Shown here piece after piece: positions 8,340-16,184 of a stretch of 64,000 nt of DNA. Made by a program: the position numbers and the translations under genes. This DNA is from Chitinophaga rupis (lineage in GTDB: Bacteria; Bacteroidota; Bacteroidia; Chitinophagales; Chitinophagaceae). Every line of letters starts with the position of its first letter. Within the stretch, counting starts at the first letter, position 1. The stretch spans positions 1 through 64,000 of the forward strand of contig NZ_FOBB01000001.1 in assembly GCF_900109685.1 (NCBI RefSeq), in the 5' to 3' direction. The notes under the pieces were generated by a model. That model saw only the letters and a list, made by a program, of their open reading frames with translations, was not told the DNA's origin and did no database searches.

Positions 8340-9893
8340 TTAGTTAGCAGGAGCTAAATCTACAGTGCTGGATTCACCAGGAGTATTTTGTTTGATGAAA
8401 CGACCGCGGTCAATACCTTGCTTGTCAGCCAGGTAGTCGATCACAGCGTCAACACGGCGGCTGCTCAGGTCTACACCACCTTTTTTGCCTTTGGCACCAG
8501 CGTGGCCGGTAACCAGTACATTACACTCAGGGCTGGTTCTCAGCGTATTAGCTACGCTAGACAGGATAGCTTCGTTGTCAGAAGATATCTTAGTAGAGCT
8601 ACCTTTGAATGCAACGCTAGGCAGAACGATGCTAGCACAAGCAGGTTTCTGAGTCATGTTTTTGCAGCACTCAGGATCCGGGCACTTACCAACACCGTCA
8701 GCGTCAACCGGCTGGCAGTAAGTCGGAGTGATCAGTTGTTTATCCTTGAAGTCAGGTACACCGTCACCATCAGTATCTTTAGCTACACCGTGTACATCTA
8801 CAGGAGCGCCTGCAGGTGTGTTAGGCTCGCGGTCGAACTGGTCGGTTACACCATCACCATCAGCATCAGGCAGTACCGGAGTAGGCAGCTTCATGTGACG
8901 GGGAGAGCTCAGCTCATTGTAGGCATAATCCAGCGGGTTGATCCACCACAGCGGCTCAACACGTTTGTTGGGGTTACCCAGGTTGAAGTTCAGGCGAACG
9001 CTGGTGTAGGAGAAGAAGTCCTTGCTAGCGTCATAAGCACCTGAATTGTAACCGTCTAAGTAATCATCAAACGGCATAGTGATCTTTTCTTCTATACCGA
9101 TGTTGAAACGCTTAGATACTTTGAAGGCAACACCAGTACCGAAGTCAACAGCATGACGCCACAGTTGGTTGTCGCTTTTACGGCCGATCTGAGCTCTGTT
9201 ACCCTGAGAAGGAGCGTTAGACTCATAATCACCGTCTAAGATGTTCTTGATCTGATCTTTGATGTCTTTACGTTTGCCAGAGAAATTAACGCTGGAAAAA
9301 TCGTAACCTGCACCGTTAGCACCTACTGCATCTACGTCAACGTCAGCCAGCATTAAGCTATAACCAGCTAATACATACCAGTTAACTTTAGGCTGAGATT
9401 TATAGAACATGATATTGCTCAGGGAGGCGATCATGTCCAGAGATAGCTGGTGAGTTTGTGTTTTGTAGTTAGGCACGATCCTACCACCGTTTAAAGCGGC
9501 TGTTGGCTGCCAGGATAGAGTACCACCAGCGTAGTTAGCCGGACGTAACTGGTAATCCAGGCCTTTATCGATAGAACCGGTATACTCAGCTCTTACAGAG
9601 AAAGTATGACCTAATGCTTTTCTCAAAGAGAGACCGCCACCGAAGCCCGGTTTAGCGTCCATGTCACCTCTAATGAAATGGTAACCACCATGAAAACCTA
9701 ATTCCCACATGCTACGGGGTTTAGCAGGGTAATCATACTGATGGTTAACGAAGTTGTTTTGCTGTGCAGCTCTGGATGCAGGAACCTTGGAGGAGTCAAG
9801 TGCATCGTAGTTAGGCTGAACTTGTGCAAAACCAGTAGACGCCGCTAGTAAACTCATAGCGCCTGCTAGTAATAAGTACTTTTTGCTTGCCAT
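8340..9893 (-). CDS. OmpA-family outer membrane protein with thrombospondin type 3 repeats
   Basis: A 517-residue envelope protein. It has a signal peptide (about 24 residues, ending GFAQ), then a membrane beta-barrel of about 270 residues. Calcium-binding thrombospondin type 3 repeats follow around residues 340-385 (DADGDGVTDQFD and DTDGDGVPDFKD), then a short four-cysteine segment (CQPVDADGVGKCPDPECC). The C-terminal OmpA/Pal domain (about 405-500, with LVTGHAGAKG and SRRVDAVIDYL) binds peptidoglycan. Such proteins tie the outer membrane to the cell wall and are among the most abundant in Bacteroidota. The near-perfect promoter upstream and the strong terminator fit high expression. Confidence 0.9.
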   Translation of the reverse strand: MASKKYLLLAGAMSLLAASTGFAQVQPNYDALDSSKVPASRAAQQNNFVNHQYDYPAKPRSMWELGFHGGYHFIRGDMDAKPGFGGGLSLRKALGHTFSVRAEYTGSIDKGLDYQLRPANYAGGTLSWQPTAALNGGRIVPNYKTQTHQLSLDMIASLSNIMFYKSQPKVNWYVLAGYSLMLADVDVDAVGANGAGYDFSSVNFSGKRKDIKDQIKNILDGDYESNAPSQGNRAQIGRKSDNQLWRHAVDFGTGVAFKVSKRFNIGIEEKITMPFDDYLDGYNSGAYDASKDFFSYTSVRLNFNLGNPNKRVEPLWWINPLDYAYNELSSPRHMKLPTPVLPDADGDGVTDQFDREPNTPAGAPVDVHGVAKDTDGDGVPDFKDKQLITPTYCQPVDADGVGKCPDPECCKNMTQKPACASIVLPSVAFKGSSTKISSDNEAILSSVANTLRTSPECNVLVTGHAGAKGKKGGVDLSSRRVDAVIDYLADKQGIDRGRFIKQNTPGESSTVDLAPAN

Positions 9894-9950
9894 AATTGTT
9901 TTCTATTTAAAAACTGTTAAAGATTTACTAATAACCCGTTTTTTACCAGG

Positions 9951-9981
9951 CAAAGGTAAAAATCAAAAATGAATATACAAA
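9951..9981 (-). promoter_or_regulatory. Consensus Bacteroidota promoter of the OmpA-family gene
   Basis: On the minus strand a TTTG (9978-9981) is followed after exactly 19 nt by TACCTTTG (9951-9958). This matches the TTTG-N19-TAnnTTTG form of the Bacteroidota housekeeping sigma factor. Transcription would begin near 9944, giving a leader of about 50 nt. Confidence 0.8.
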
Positions 9982-10185
9982 TTTTTCTTACAATATTATT
10001 TTCATTGATAACTCGCTCAATATTAGAGCTTAGGTAAAACAATTGTTATACCTTAATTTGCCTATTTGTTATCGTAATATTAATGCGATGTTAAAGCAAT
10101 GTTATTCCGATATCTACAAATTAGGGGCCAAATTGTTAAAACTTTGATATTTTAGGCATAGCTTAGCAATCTTTTTTATTGATAC

Positions 10186-11151
10186 ATGGACGATATTAAA
10201 CACCTGATCGGCAAGGAATTACAGGATTTTGAGAGTAAATTTTCAGACGCGGTAAAAAGTCATGTGCCGCTGCTGGATAGGATCATGCACTATATAGTAA
10301 AGCGGAAAGGGAAGCAGATCAGGCCCATGTTCGTACTCCTTTCTGCCCGGCTTTTCAGCACGGATATACAGGAAAGTACCTACCGCGCCGCAGCCCTGGT
10401 AGAGCTGCTGCATACCGCCACCCTAGTACATGATGATGTAGTGGACGACTCCAATGAACGCCGGGGCTTTTTTTCCATTAACGCACTGTGGAAGAACAAG
10501 ATAGCCGTACTGGTGGGGGATTACTTATTATCCAAGGGATTACTGCTGTCGCTTGACAACCACGATTTCAGAACTTTACAGATATTAACTACTGCCGTAA
10601 AGGAAATGAGCGAAGGGGAGCTGCTCCAGATGGAGAAAACCCGCAAGCTGAATATAAAGGAAGATATCTACTTTGAAATTATACGCCGCAAAACAGCCTC
10701 CCTGTTAGGCGCTGCCTGTGCAGCCGGCGCCTGGAGCACCAGCGGCCACGATGAAACCACCGCTCAAATGCGGCTTTTCGGGGAAAAAGTGGGGGTGGCC
10801 TTCCAGATCAAGGACGACCTGTTCGACTACGGCGCTGATAAAATAGGCAAACCTACCGGTATAGATATCAGGGAAAAAAAATTAACCCTGCCGCTGATCT
10901 ATACTTTAGAACATGCCACACCCGACGTTCGCCGCCGGATTATAAATATAGTAAAAAACTATAATACAGATAAAGAGAAAGTAGCTACCGTAATAGAAAT
11001 GGTAAAAGCTTCCGGTGGTATTACCTATGCACAGGAAAAAATGTTCCAGTACCGGGATGAGGCTATGGCCATCCTGCATAGCTTCCCGGAAAATGATATC
11101 CGGAATGGGCTGGAACAATTAGTACGTTTTACTACAGACAGAACGTTTTAA
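10186..11151 (+). CDS. Polyprenyl (long-chain isoprenyl) diphosphate synthase
   Basis: A 321-residue all-helical trans-isoprenyl diphosphate synthase. The first aspartate-rich motif, DDVVD, lies at residues 83-87 with the following ERRG. The second, KDDLFD, lies near 209-214. The GKQIRP substrate-binding motif is at about 42-47. These bind Mg2+ and the allylic and homoallylic diphosphates. The small residues before the first motif and the overall similarity suggest a C35-C40 product for the menaquinone side chain, which would feed the electron acceptor used by the complex I encoded further along. Chain length cannot be read with certainty. It is transcribed divergently from the OmpA-family gene, and recJ follows 109 bp downstream. 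Confidence 0.92.
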   Translation: MDDIKHLIGKELQDFESKFSDAVKSHVPLLDRIMHYIVKRKGKQIRPMFVLLSARLFSTDIQESTYRAAALVELLHTATLVHDDVVDDSNERRGFFSINALWKNKIAVLVGDYLLSKGLLLSLDNHDFRTLQILTTAVKEMSEGELLQMEKTRKLNIKEDIYFEIIRRKTASLLGAACAAGAWSTSGHDETTAQMRLFGEKVGVAFQIKDDLFDYGADKIGKPTGIDIREKKLTLPLIYTLEHATPDVRRRIINIVKNYNTDKEKVATVIEMVKASGGITYAQEKMFQYRDEAMAILHSFPENDIRNGLEQLVRFTTDRTF

Positions 11152-11160
11152 CTATTTGGG

Positions 11161-11244
11161 ATCTTAGATTTTAAATTTTAGATCGAAGCCAACCCACTCC
11201 GATCCAGATCATAAATCGTAAATCTAAAATCTAATATCGTAAAT
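11161..11244. repeat. Facing heptamer arrays between the polyprenyl synthase gene and recJ
   Basis: The left part (11164-11184) runs in 7-bp steps with words such as TTAGATT. The right part (11211-11244) runs AAATCGT, AAATCTA, AAATCTA, ATATCGT. The two parts are imperfect reverse complements, sharing about a dozen paired positions around TTAGATTTTA. The GTAAATC word recurs in the array between nuoC and nuoB. Confidence 0.7.
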
Positions 11245-11260
11245 ACACCTAAATTAACGC

Positions 11261-12973
11261 ATGCAAAAACGCTGGACCGTTCGATCATATCAACCAAAAG
11301 AGGAAGGGTTACTGCAACAGGTTTTGCGTATACATCCCCTGTTATGCAGGCTGCTGGTACAACGCGGTATTCATACCTATGAAGCTGCACGCCAGTTCTT
11401 TCGCCCTACCATGGATGATCTGCATGATCCGTGGAGCATGAAGGATATGGACAAAGCCGTTACCCGTATTGAACAGGCTTTTTACAGCAAGGAAAAAATA
11501 CTGGTGTATGGCGATTATGATGTGGACGGCACCACGGCCGTTGCCACCGTGTATGATTTTCTGCAACGCATCTATCCCAATATTGAGTTCTATATTCCTC
11601 ACCGCTACCGGGAAGGATACGGCGTATCCACCGCCGGTATCACCTATGCCATAGAAAACGATTTTACCCTTATTATAGCGCTGGACTGTGGTATAAAATC
11701 AGTGGCGCATATTACCGAGGCCAAAGCGCATGGTATTGATTTTATTATCTGCGACCACCACCTGCCGGATGCCATATTACCGCCTGCAGTAGCTATCCTG
11801 AATCCAAAACAATATGACTGCCCTTATCCTTATAAAGAGCTAAGCGGCTGTGGTATTGGCTTTAAGCTCATTACCGCCCTGGCGCAAAAGCTGGGCGAAC
11901 CGCAACAAAAAGTGTGGCGCTACCTGGACCTGGTGGCCACCAGCATAGCGGCGGATATTGTGCCCATGACCGGTGAGAACCGCATCCTTGCCTTTCATGG
12001 CCTGCTGAAAGTGAATGATGATCCGCTGCCAGGTATTAAAGCGCTCATCACGCTCAGCGAGCTGAAAGAACAGCTCACCATTTCCAACCTGGTTTTTGTA
12101 ATAGCGCCCCGCGTTAATGCAGCCGGCAGAATGGATGATGCCCGCAAAGCCGTGAACCTGTTTGTGGAGAATGATTTTGAGAAGGCTATGGAAATTGCCT
12201 CCATCCTGCATTCCGATAACTCAGACCGTAAAGAGGTAGATAATAACATTACCAAAGAGGCCGTAGCCCTCATTCAGAATGATGCTTCCCTGGCTTCCCG
12301 CAAAAGCACTGTGCTGTTTAAGGCCGACTGGCATAAAGGGGTGGTGGGCATTGTAGCCTCCCGCCTGATCGATAAATATTTTTACCGCCCCACCATCATC
12401 CTTACCCAAAGTAACGACCAGGTGGCCGGCTCCGCCCGTTCTGTAATGGGTTTTAATGTGTATGAAGCTATTCACCAGTGCAAAGACCTGCTGGAAAATT
12501 ATGGAGGTCACTTTTATGCCGCAGGCCTTACGCTGAAACCGGAAAATGTAGAAGCCTTCCGGAAAAAGTTTGAGGAAGTGGTAGCCACCACTATTGACCC
12601 CGAGCTGCTGATCCCTGAAATTGTAGTGGATTCAGAGATCAACTTTCACCATATTGATAACAAGTTCTATAAGATCCTTCACCAATTCGAACCCCTGGGG
12701 CCTGATAACCTGCGCCCTGTATTCCTGGCCCGGAATGTAGTAGACACGGGCTTTTCCAGGATCGTTAAAGATGAGCATATCAAGTTTTCCATTAAACAGG
12801 GAAATCATGGCAGCTCTTTTTCCGGCATTGGTTTTTTTATGGCGGAGAAATTTGAGGTGCTTAGTAACCGCCAGCCTTTTGATATGGTATTTACTATTGA
12901 TGAAAATGAGTGGAACGGGAAAACAATGCTGCAGCTGAAAGTAATTGATATAAGAAAAGCGGCAGGCTACTAA
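11261..12973 (+). CDS. recJ: Single-stranded-DNA-specific exonuclease RecJ
   Basis: A 570-residue DHH-family 5'-3' exonuclease acting on single-stranded DNA in recombination and mismatch repair. Motif I, GDYDVDG, lies at residues 84-90. The DHH motif (CDHHLPD) lies at 164-170. The DHHA1 domain with RVNAAGRMDDARKA follows near residue 285, then GSARSV and GGHFYAAGLTL (about 390-425). A C-terminal OB-like domain completes the usual length. All metal-binding residues appear intact. The 3' end contributes to an imperfect stem-loop shared with the convergent esterase gene. Confidence 0.95.
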   Translation: MQKRWTVRSYQPKEEGLLQQVLRIHPLLCRLLVQRGIHTYEAARQFFRPTMDDLHDPWSMKDMDKAVTRIEQAFYSKEKILVYGDYDVDGTTAVATVYDFLQRIYPNIEFYIPHRYREGYGVSTAGITYAIENDFTLIIALDCGIKSVAHITEAKAHGIDFIICDHHLPDAILPPAVAILNPKQYDCPYPYKELSGCGIGFKLITALAQKLGEPQQKVWRYLDLVATSIAADIVPMTGENRILAFHGLLKVNDDPLPGIKALITLSELKEQLTISNLVFVIAPRVNAAGRMDDARKAVNLFVENDFEKAMEIASILHSDNSDRKEVDNNITKEAVALIQNDASLASRKSTVLFKADWHKGVVGIVASRLIDKYFYRPTIILTQSNDQVAGSARSVMGFNVYEAIHQCKDLLENYGGHFYAAGLTLKPENVEAFRKKFEEVVATTIDPELLIPEIVVDSEINFHHIDNKFYKILHQFEPLGPDNLRPVFLARNVVDTGFSRIVKDEHIKFSIKQGNHGSSFSGIGFFMAEKFEVLSNRQPFDMVFTIDENEWNGKTMLQLKVIDIRKAAGY

Positions 12974-13042
12974 CTACAGGAGGCTTAAAGGTTTAAATGC
13001 AGATAACGTGTTGTGGCAAATCCCTGTAGCCGGCTGCCTGCC
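12961..13042. other. Imperfect inverted repeat between recJ and the convergent esterase
   Basis: The segment 12961-12980, which includes the last codons of recJ, pairs with 13023-13042. Two perfect 7-bp blocks (GGCAGGC/GCCTGCC and CTACAGG/CCTGTAG) flank six mismatches. It may act as a weak bidirectional transcription stop. There is no T-tract, so termination is uncertain. Confidence 0.35.
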
Positions 13043-13051
13043 GCTGTTTAA

Positions 13052-13852
13052 TTATTTATGCTTGGCCAGCATCCATGTATACAGGTTAGGATCTGCATAG
13101 GCCTTGGTCCAGGCATTATGCCCGCCCGTAGCATTTTCAGTGTACTTAATAACCGTGCTGCCGCAGGCTTTTATTGCCTTTACCATATCGCGGGAGTTGT
13201 TTACGCTCACGGTAGGGTCATCGGCATTGTGAAAAACCCATGTAGGCATGGTTTTTAGGTTGCAGGCCTTACTCAGATTGCCGCCGCCGCAAATAGGAAC
13301 AATCGCTGCAAACCGTGCAGGATAGGTTTCTGCCCAATCCCAGGTTCCAAATCCACCCATGCTCATACCGGTCAGATAGATCCTTTTAGGGTCTATATGG
13401 AATTTCGGAATGATCTGGGTAAGGAACTGGTCCAGTGCAGCAGTGTTCCACCAGCCGCTCAGGCACTGAGGTGCAACCATCACAAACTGTTTACCTTTTA
13501 CCACCTGGCATAATCCTACACCTCTTACTTTGTTGATATCGGTTCCCATTTCCCCGATACCGTGCAGGAAAATTACCAGCGGCCATTTGTTGTAATTGGC
13601 ATTATACGTTTCCGGTACATACAAAACGTAATTTTTAGATACATTGCCAACGTTCGCGGTGAGTGTTTTGTTAATCAGGCTGTTTACGGGCGTTTGTGCC
13701 CAGAAGAATTCCGCTGTTGACGCTGTTACGGATGATTCTGCTCCCGTTTTTACAGGATCGATGCTCTGGTCTTCTTGTTTAGAGCAGGACGCTACTGCGA
13801 ATAGTGCAGCAATAGTTAGTACATGGTTCAGGTTTTTCAATAAAGCTCTCAT
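13052..13852 (-). CDS. Esterase/PHB-depolymerase-like alpha/beta-hydrolase lipoprotein
   Basis: A 266-residue secreted serine hydrolase. The N-terminus is a lipoprotein signal with the lipobox VASC (cysteine at about 23), so it is probably membrane-anchored. The alpha/beta-hydrolase core starts near residue 85 (WPLVIFLHGIGE). The nucleophile elbow is GMSMGGFGTWDW (serine about 170). An aspartate (NADDPTV) and histidine (GGHNAWTKAY) complete a plausible triad. The family includes feruloyl esterases, carboxylesterases and short-chain depolymerases. The substrate is unknown. It stands alone, convergent with recJ, and a long hairpin separates it from htpG upstream. Confidence 0.85.
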   Translation of the reverse strand: MRALLKNLNHVLTIAALFAVASCSKQEDQSIDPVKTGAESSVTASTAEFFWAQTPVNSLINKTLTANVGNVSKNYVLYVPETYNANYNKWPLVIFLHGIGEMGTDINKVRGVGLCQVVKGKQFVMVAPQCLSGWWNTAALDQFLTQIIPKFHIDPKRIYLTGMSMGGFGTWDWAETYPARFAAIVPICGGGNLSKACNLKTMPTWVFHNADDPTVSVNNSRDMVKAIKACGSTVIKYTENATGGHNAWTKAYADPNLYTWMLAKHK

Positions 13853-13878
13853 AAAATTCCCCCATTTTTAATGGTAAT

Positions 13879-13927
13879 AAGAAACCAGACAATTCAAGGC
13901 CTTTTGCCTTGCTGTGTCTGGTTTCTT
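13879..13927 (-). terminator. Long stem-loop after htpG, probable terminator
   Basis: A perfect 13-bp outer stem (AAGAAACCAGACA with TGTCTGGTTTCTT) encloses a second 5-bp stem (AAGGC/GCCTT). It lies 62 nt past the htpG stop and upstream of the esterase start. The minus-strand tail is TTTCTTATTACC, only moderately T-rich, so it may terminate or stabilise the htpG mRNA end. Confidence 0.6.
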
Positions 13928-13988
13928 CGATGATAAAATATGTTATCTGCGTTTTAAACCTATCCCTCAAAACGACAGACCGGGGGAT

Positions 13989-15839
13989 TTATTGTAAAAT
14001 GATCTTACTCTTTTTTTCGCCGCCCAGCAGCTCTACGCTGCGGTTCACAAAAGCGGTAAGATCAGCGCCTGTCAACAGGTTCTGGGAAAGCAGGGCCAGG
14101 TCGGCCAGGTTGCGCACCAGCTTCTGTTGCTTGTTTTCGTCGTTCTCCTCCAGTATTTGCTGGTAAATGGGGTGGTTGGCATTCACCGTCATGCTGATCT
14201 CATCGGGCATATTGGCATACCAGTTCATACCGCCGCCGCCTACTGCAGCCATATCTTTCATGCGGCGCATAAATTCAGAGCGGGTTACGATCACCGGCTG
14301 CGCCTCTGCGCTCAGGCCTTTCAGCTCCACCTTAATATTGGGCTGCGGCACCTGCTGGGTAAATATTTCTTTTAGCTTGCTTTCCTGGTCCTGGGTAAGT
14401 ACATGTTCCGATTTTTCGTCCTTATCTATCAGGCTGTCGGCAATATCAGCATCCACGCGGGTGAATTGTACATTCTCCCATTTCATTTCCATATTGTTAA
14501 TGAAAGCCGCATCCACAATGGTTTCCAGCTTCACAACCTTATAACCTTTGGCTTTTGCCGCCTGTATGTAGCTATCCTGCTGTACGGGATTGGTGGCATA
14601 CAGGATCACCAGCTTATTTTCCTTATTGTTCTGCAGGGCCTGCGCTTCCTGGCGGTATTCTTCCAGCGTGTAGAATTTACCTCCTTCCACATCTTCCATT
14701 ACATGGAATTTATTAGCTTTTTCCAGGAACTTGTCGTCCGTCATCATGCCGTACTTCACAAACAGGCCAATGGATTCCCATTTTTCTTCAAAGCTCTTAC
14801 GGTCTGTACGGAACATTTCATCCAGCTTATCGGCCACTTTTTTAGTGATATGGGCATTGATCTTTTTCACATTCGGATCGCCCTGCAGGTAACTGCGGCT
14901 CACATTCAGCGGAATGTCCGGACTGTCTATTACGCCATGCAGCAGCATCAGGAACTCCGGTACAATATCCTTCACTTCATCCGTTACATATACCTGGTTG
15001 GAGTACAGGTTGATCTTGTCTTTCTGGATCTCGTAGCTCTTGGATATTTTCGGAAAGTACAGGATCCCGGTCAGGTTGAATGGGTAGTCCACATTCAGGT
15101 GTATCCAGAAAAGCGGCGCTTCTGCAAAAGGATACAGCTCTTTATAAAAATCCTGGTAGTCCTGGGGCGTTAGCTCAGCAGGCTTGCGGGTCCAGGCCGG
15201 CGTAGGATTGTTGATCTGCTTATCTTCAAACTTAATGGGTACGGGCAGGAACTTACAGAATTTTTCCAGGATGGTGCGAATGCGGTGCTCATCCAGGAAT
15301 TCTTCGCTTTCCTCGTTAATGTGCATTACTATATCCGTACCCCGGTCTTCTTTGGTAATAGTATCCAGCTGGTACTCCGGGCTGCCGTCGCACTCCCAGC
15401 GCACCGCTTCGGCATCGGGCCTCCAGGAGCGGGTGATGATCTCCACCTGGTTACTTACCATGAAGGAAGAATAAAAGCCCAGGCCAAAATGACCGATAAT
15501 GTTGGTACCCTCATTCTGCCCCTTGTATTTTTTCAGGAACTCTTCCGCACCGGAAAAAGCTACCTGGTTAATGTATTTGTCCACTTCTTCCGCTGTCATA
15601 CCAATGCCGCGGTCGGAGATGGTGAGGGTTTTGTTCTCTTTGTCCAGCTTAACTGTTATTTCAAGGGTTCCCAGCTCTCCTTTAAACTCGCCTACACTGG
15701 CCAGGGTTTTGAGCTTTTGCGTGGCATCCACGGCATTGCTCACCAGTTCGCGGATAAAGATCTCGTGATCAGAATAGAGGAATTTTTTGATAATGGGGAA
15801 AATGTTTTCTGTTTGTACGCGTATGGCACCTTTCTGCAT
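13989..15839 (-). CDS. htpG: Molecular chaperone HtpG (Hsp90)
   Basis: A 616-residue cytoplasmic Hsp90. The N-terminal GHKL ATPase domain shows ELVSNAVDA (about 31-39), DRGIGMT (about 76-82) and GHFGLGFYS (about 115-123). These hold the catalytic glutamate, the ATP-binding aspartate and the lid. The middle domain carries the SRSYLQGD catalytic-loop arginine region. The C-terminal dimerisation domain ends at ILQ, without the eukaryotic MEEVD. Length matches E. coli HtpG (624). It is monocistronic, and an 11-bp tandem array lies 80 bp upstream of its start. No sigma-ABfr-like promoter was recognised, so control may rely on a different element. Confidence 0.96.
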   Translation of the reverse strand: MQKGAIRVQTENIFPIIKKFLYSDHEIFIRELVSNAVDATQKLKTLASVGEFKGELGTLEITVKLDKENKTLTISDRGIGMTAEEVDKYINQVAFSGAEEFLKKYKGQNEGTNIIGHFGLGFYSSFMVSNQVEIITRSWRPDAEAVRWECDGSPEYQLDTITKEDRGTDIVMHINEESEEFLDEHRIRTILEKFCKFLPVPIKFEDKQINNPTPAWTRKPAELTPQDYQDFYKELYPFAEAPLFWIHLNVDYPFNLTGILYFPKISKSYEIQKDKINLYSNQVYVTDEVKDIVPEFLMLLHGVIDSPDIPLNVSRSYLQGDPNVKKINAHITKKVADKLDEMFRTDRKSFEEKWESIGLFVKYGMMTDDKFLEKANKFHVMEDVEGGKFYTLEEYRQEAQALQNNKENKLVILYATNPVQQDSYIQAAKAKGYKVVKLETIVDAAFINNMEMKWENVQFTRVDADIADSLIDKDEKSEHVLTQDQESKLKEIFTQQVPQPNIKVELKGLSAEAQPVIVTRSEFMRRMKDMAAVGGGGMNWYANMPDEISMTVNANHPIYQQILEENDENKQQKLVRNLADLALLSQNLLTGADLTAFVNRSVELLGGEKKSKIILQ

Positions 15840-15918
15840 GGGAATTCAGATTTTTACATGATTTTTTCAAAGGCCGTGCCAGCGGCTTCCGGCTGACAGT
15901 TTGACGTAAAGTACTGGT

Positions 15919-16006
15919 TTTCTCGTGTCTTTCTCGTGTGTTTCTCATGACTTTCCCTACTAGATCCCATGTTTTTCCCTAGTACATCCCTAGTGAAGTC
16001 CATGTC
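15919..16006. repeat. Eight degenerate 11-bp tandem repeats upstream of htpG
   Basis: Eight successive 11-mers lie in exact register: the first three are of the TTTCTCGTGTC type, the later ones of the TTTCCCTAGTA type. The rough consensus is TTTCCCTAGTN. The unit length equals about one turn of DNA, unlike the 7-bp arrays elsewhere in the window. No facing arm was found. The array occupies the 345-bp gap between the divergent htpG and the nuclease-like gene. The rest of that gap (15840-15918, 16007-16184) shows nothing else recognisable. Confidence 0.75.
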
Positions 16007-16184
16007 AGGATTATAAATATTGCCCTGTAAACCTGATAATTTCATAACTTAACAAATAGATCATGCATAGGCCCTGTGAAGCCACCCAAAGAATTGTATT
16101 TTGCATGTACCTGTTTAATCCCTTACTGATCTGTTTTCAATAATCATTCTAAACATCTCTTAACTCAGAAAACCTGGATTGCGT

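Noticed and set aside
14403..15173. 256-residue plus-strand frame opposite htpG
   Set aside because: htpG is unmistakable; the antisense frame has no family resemblance.
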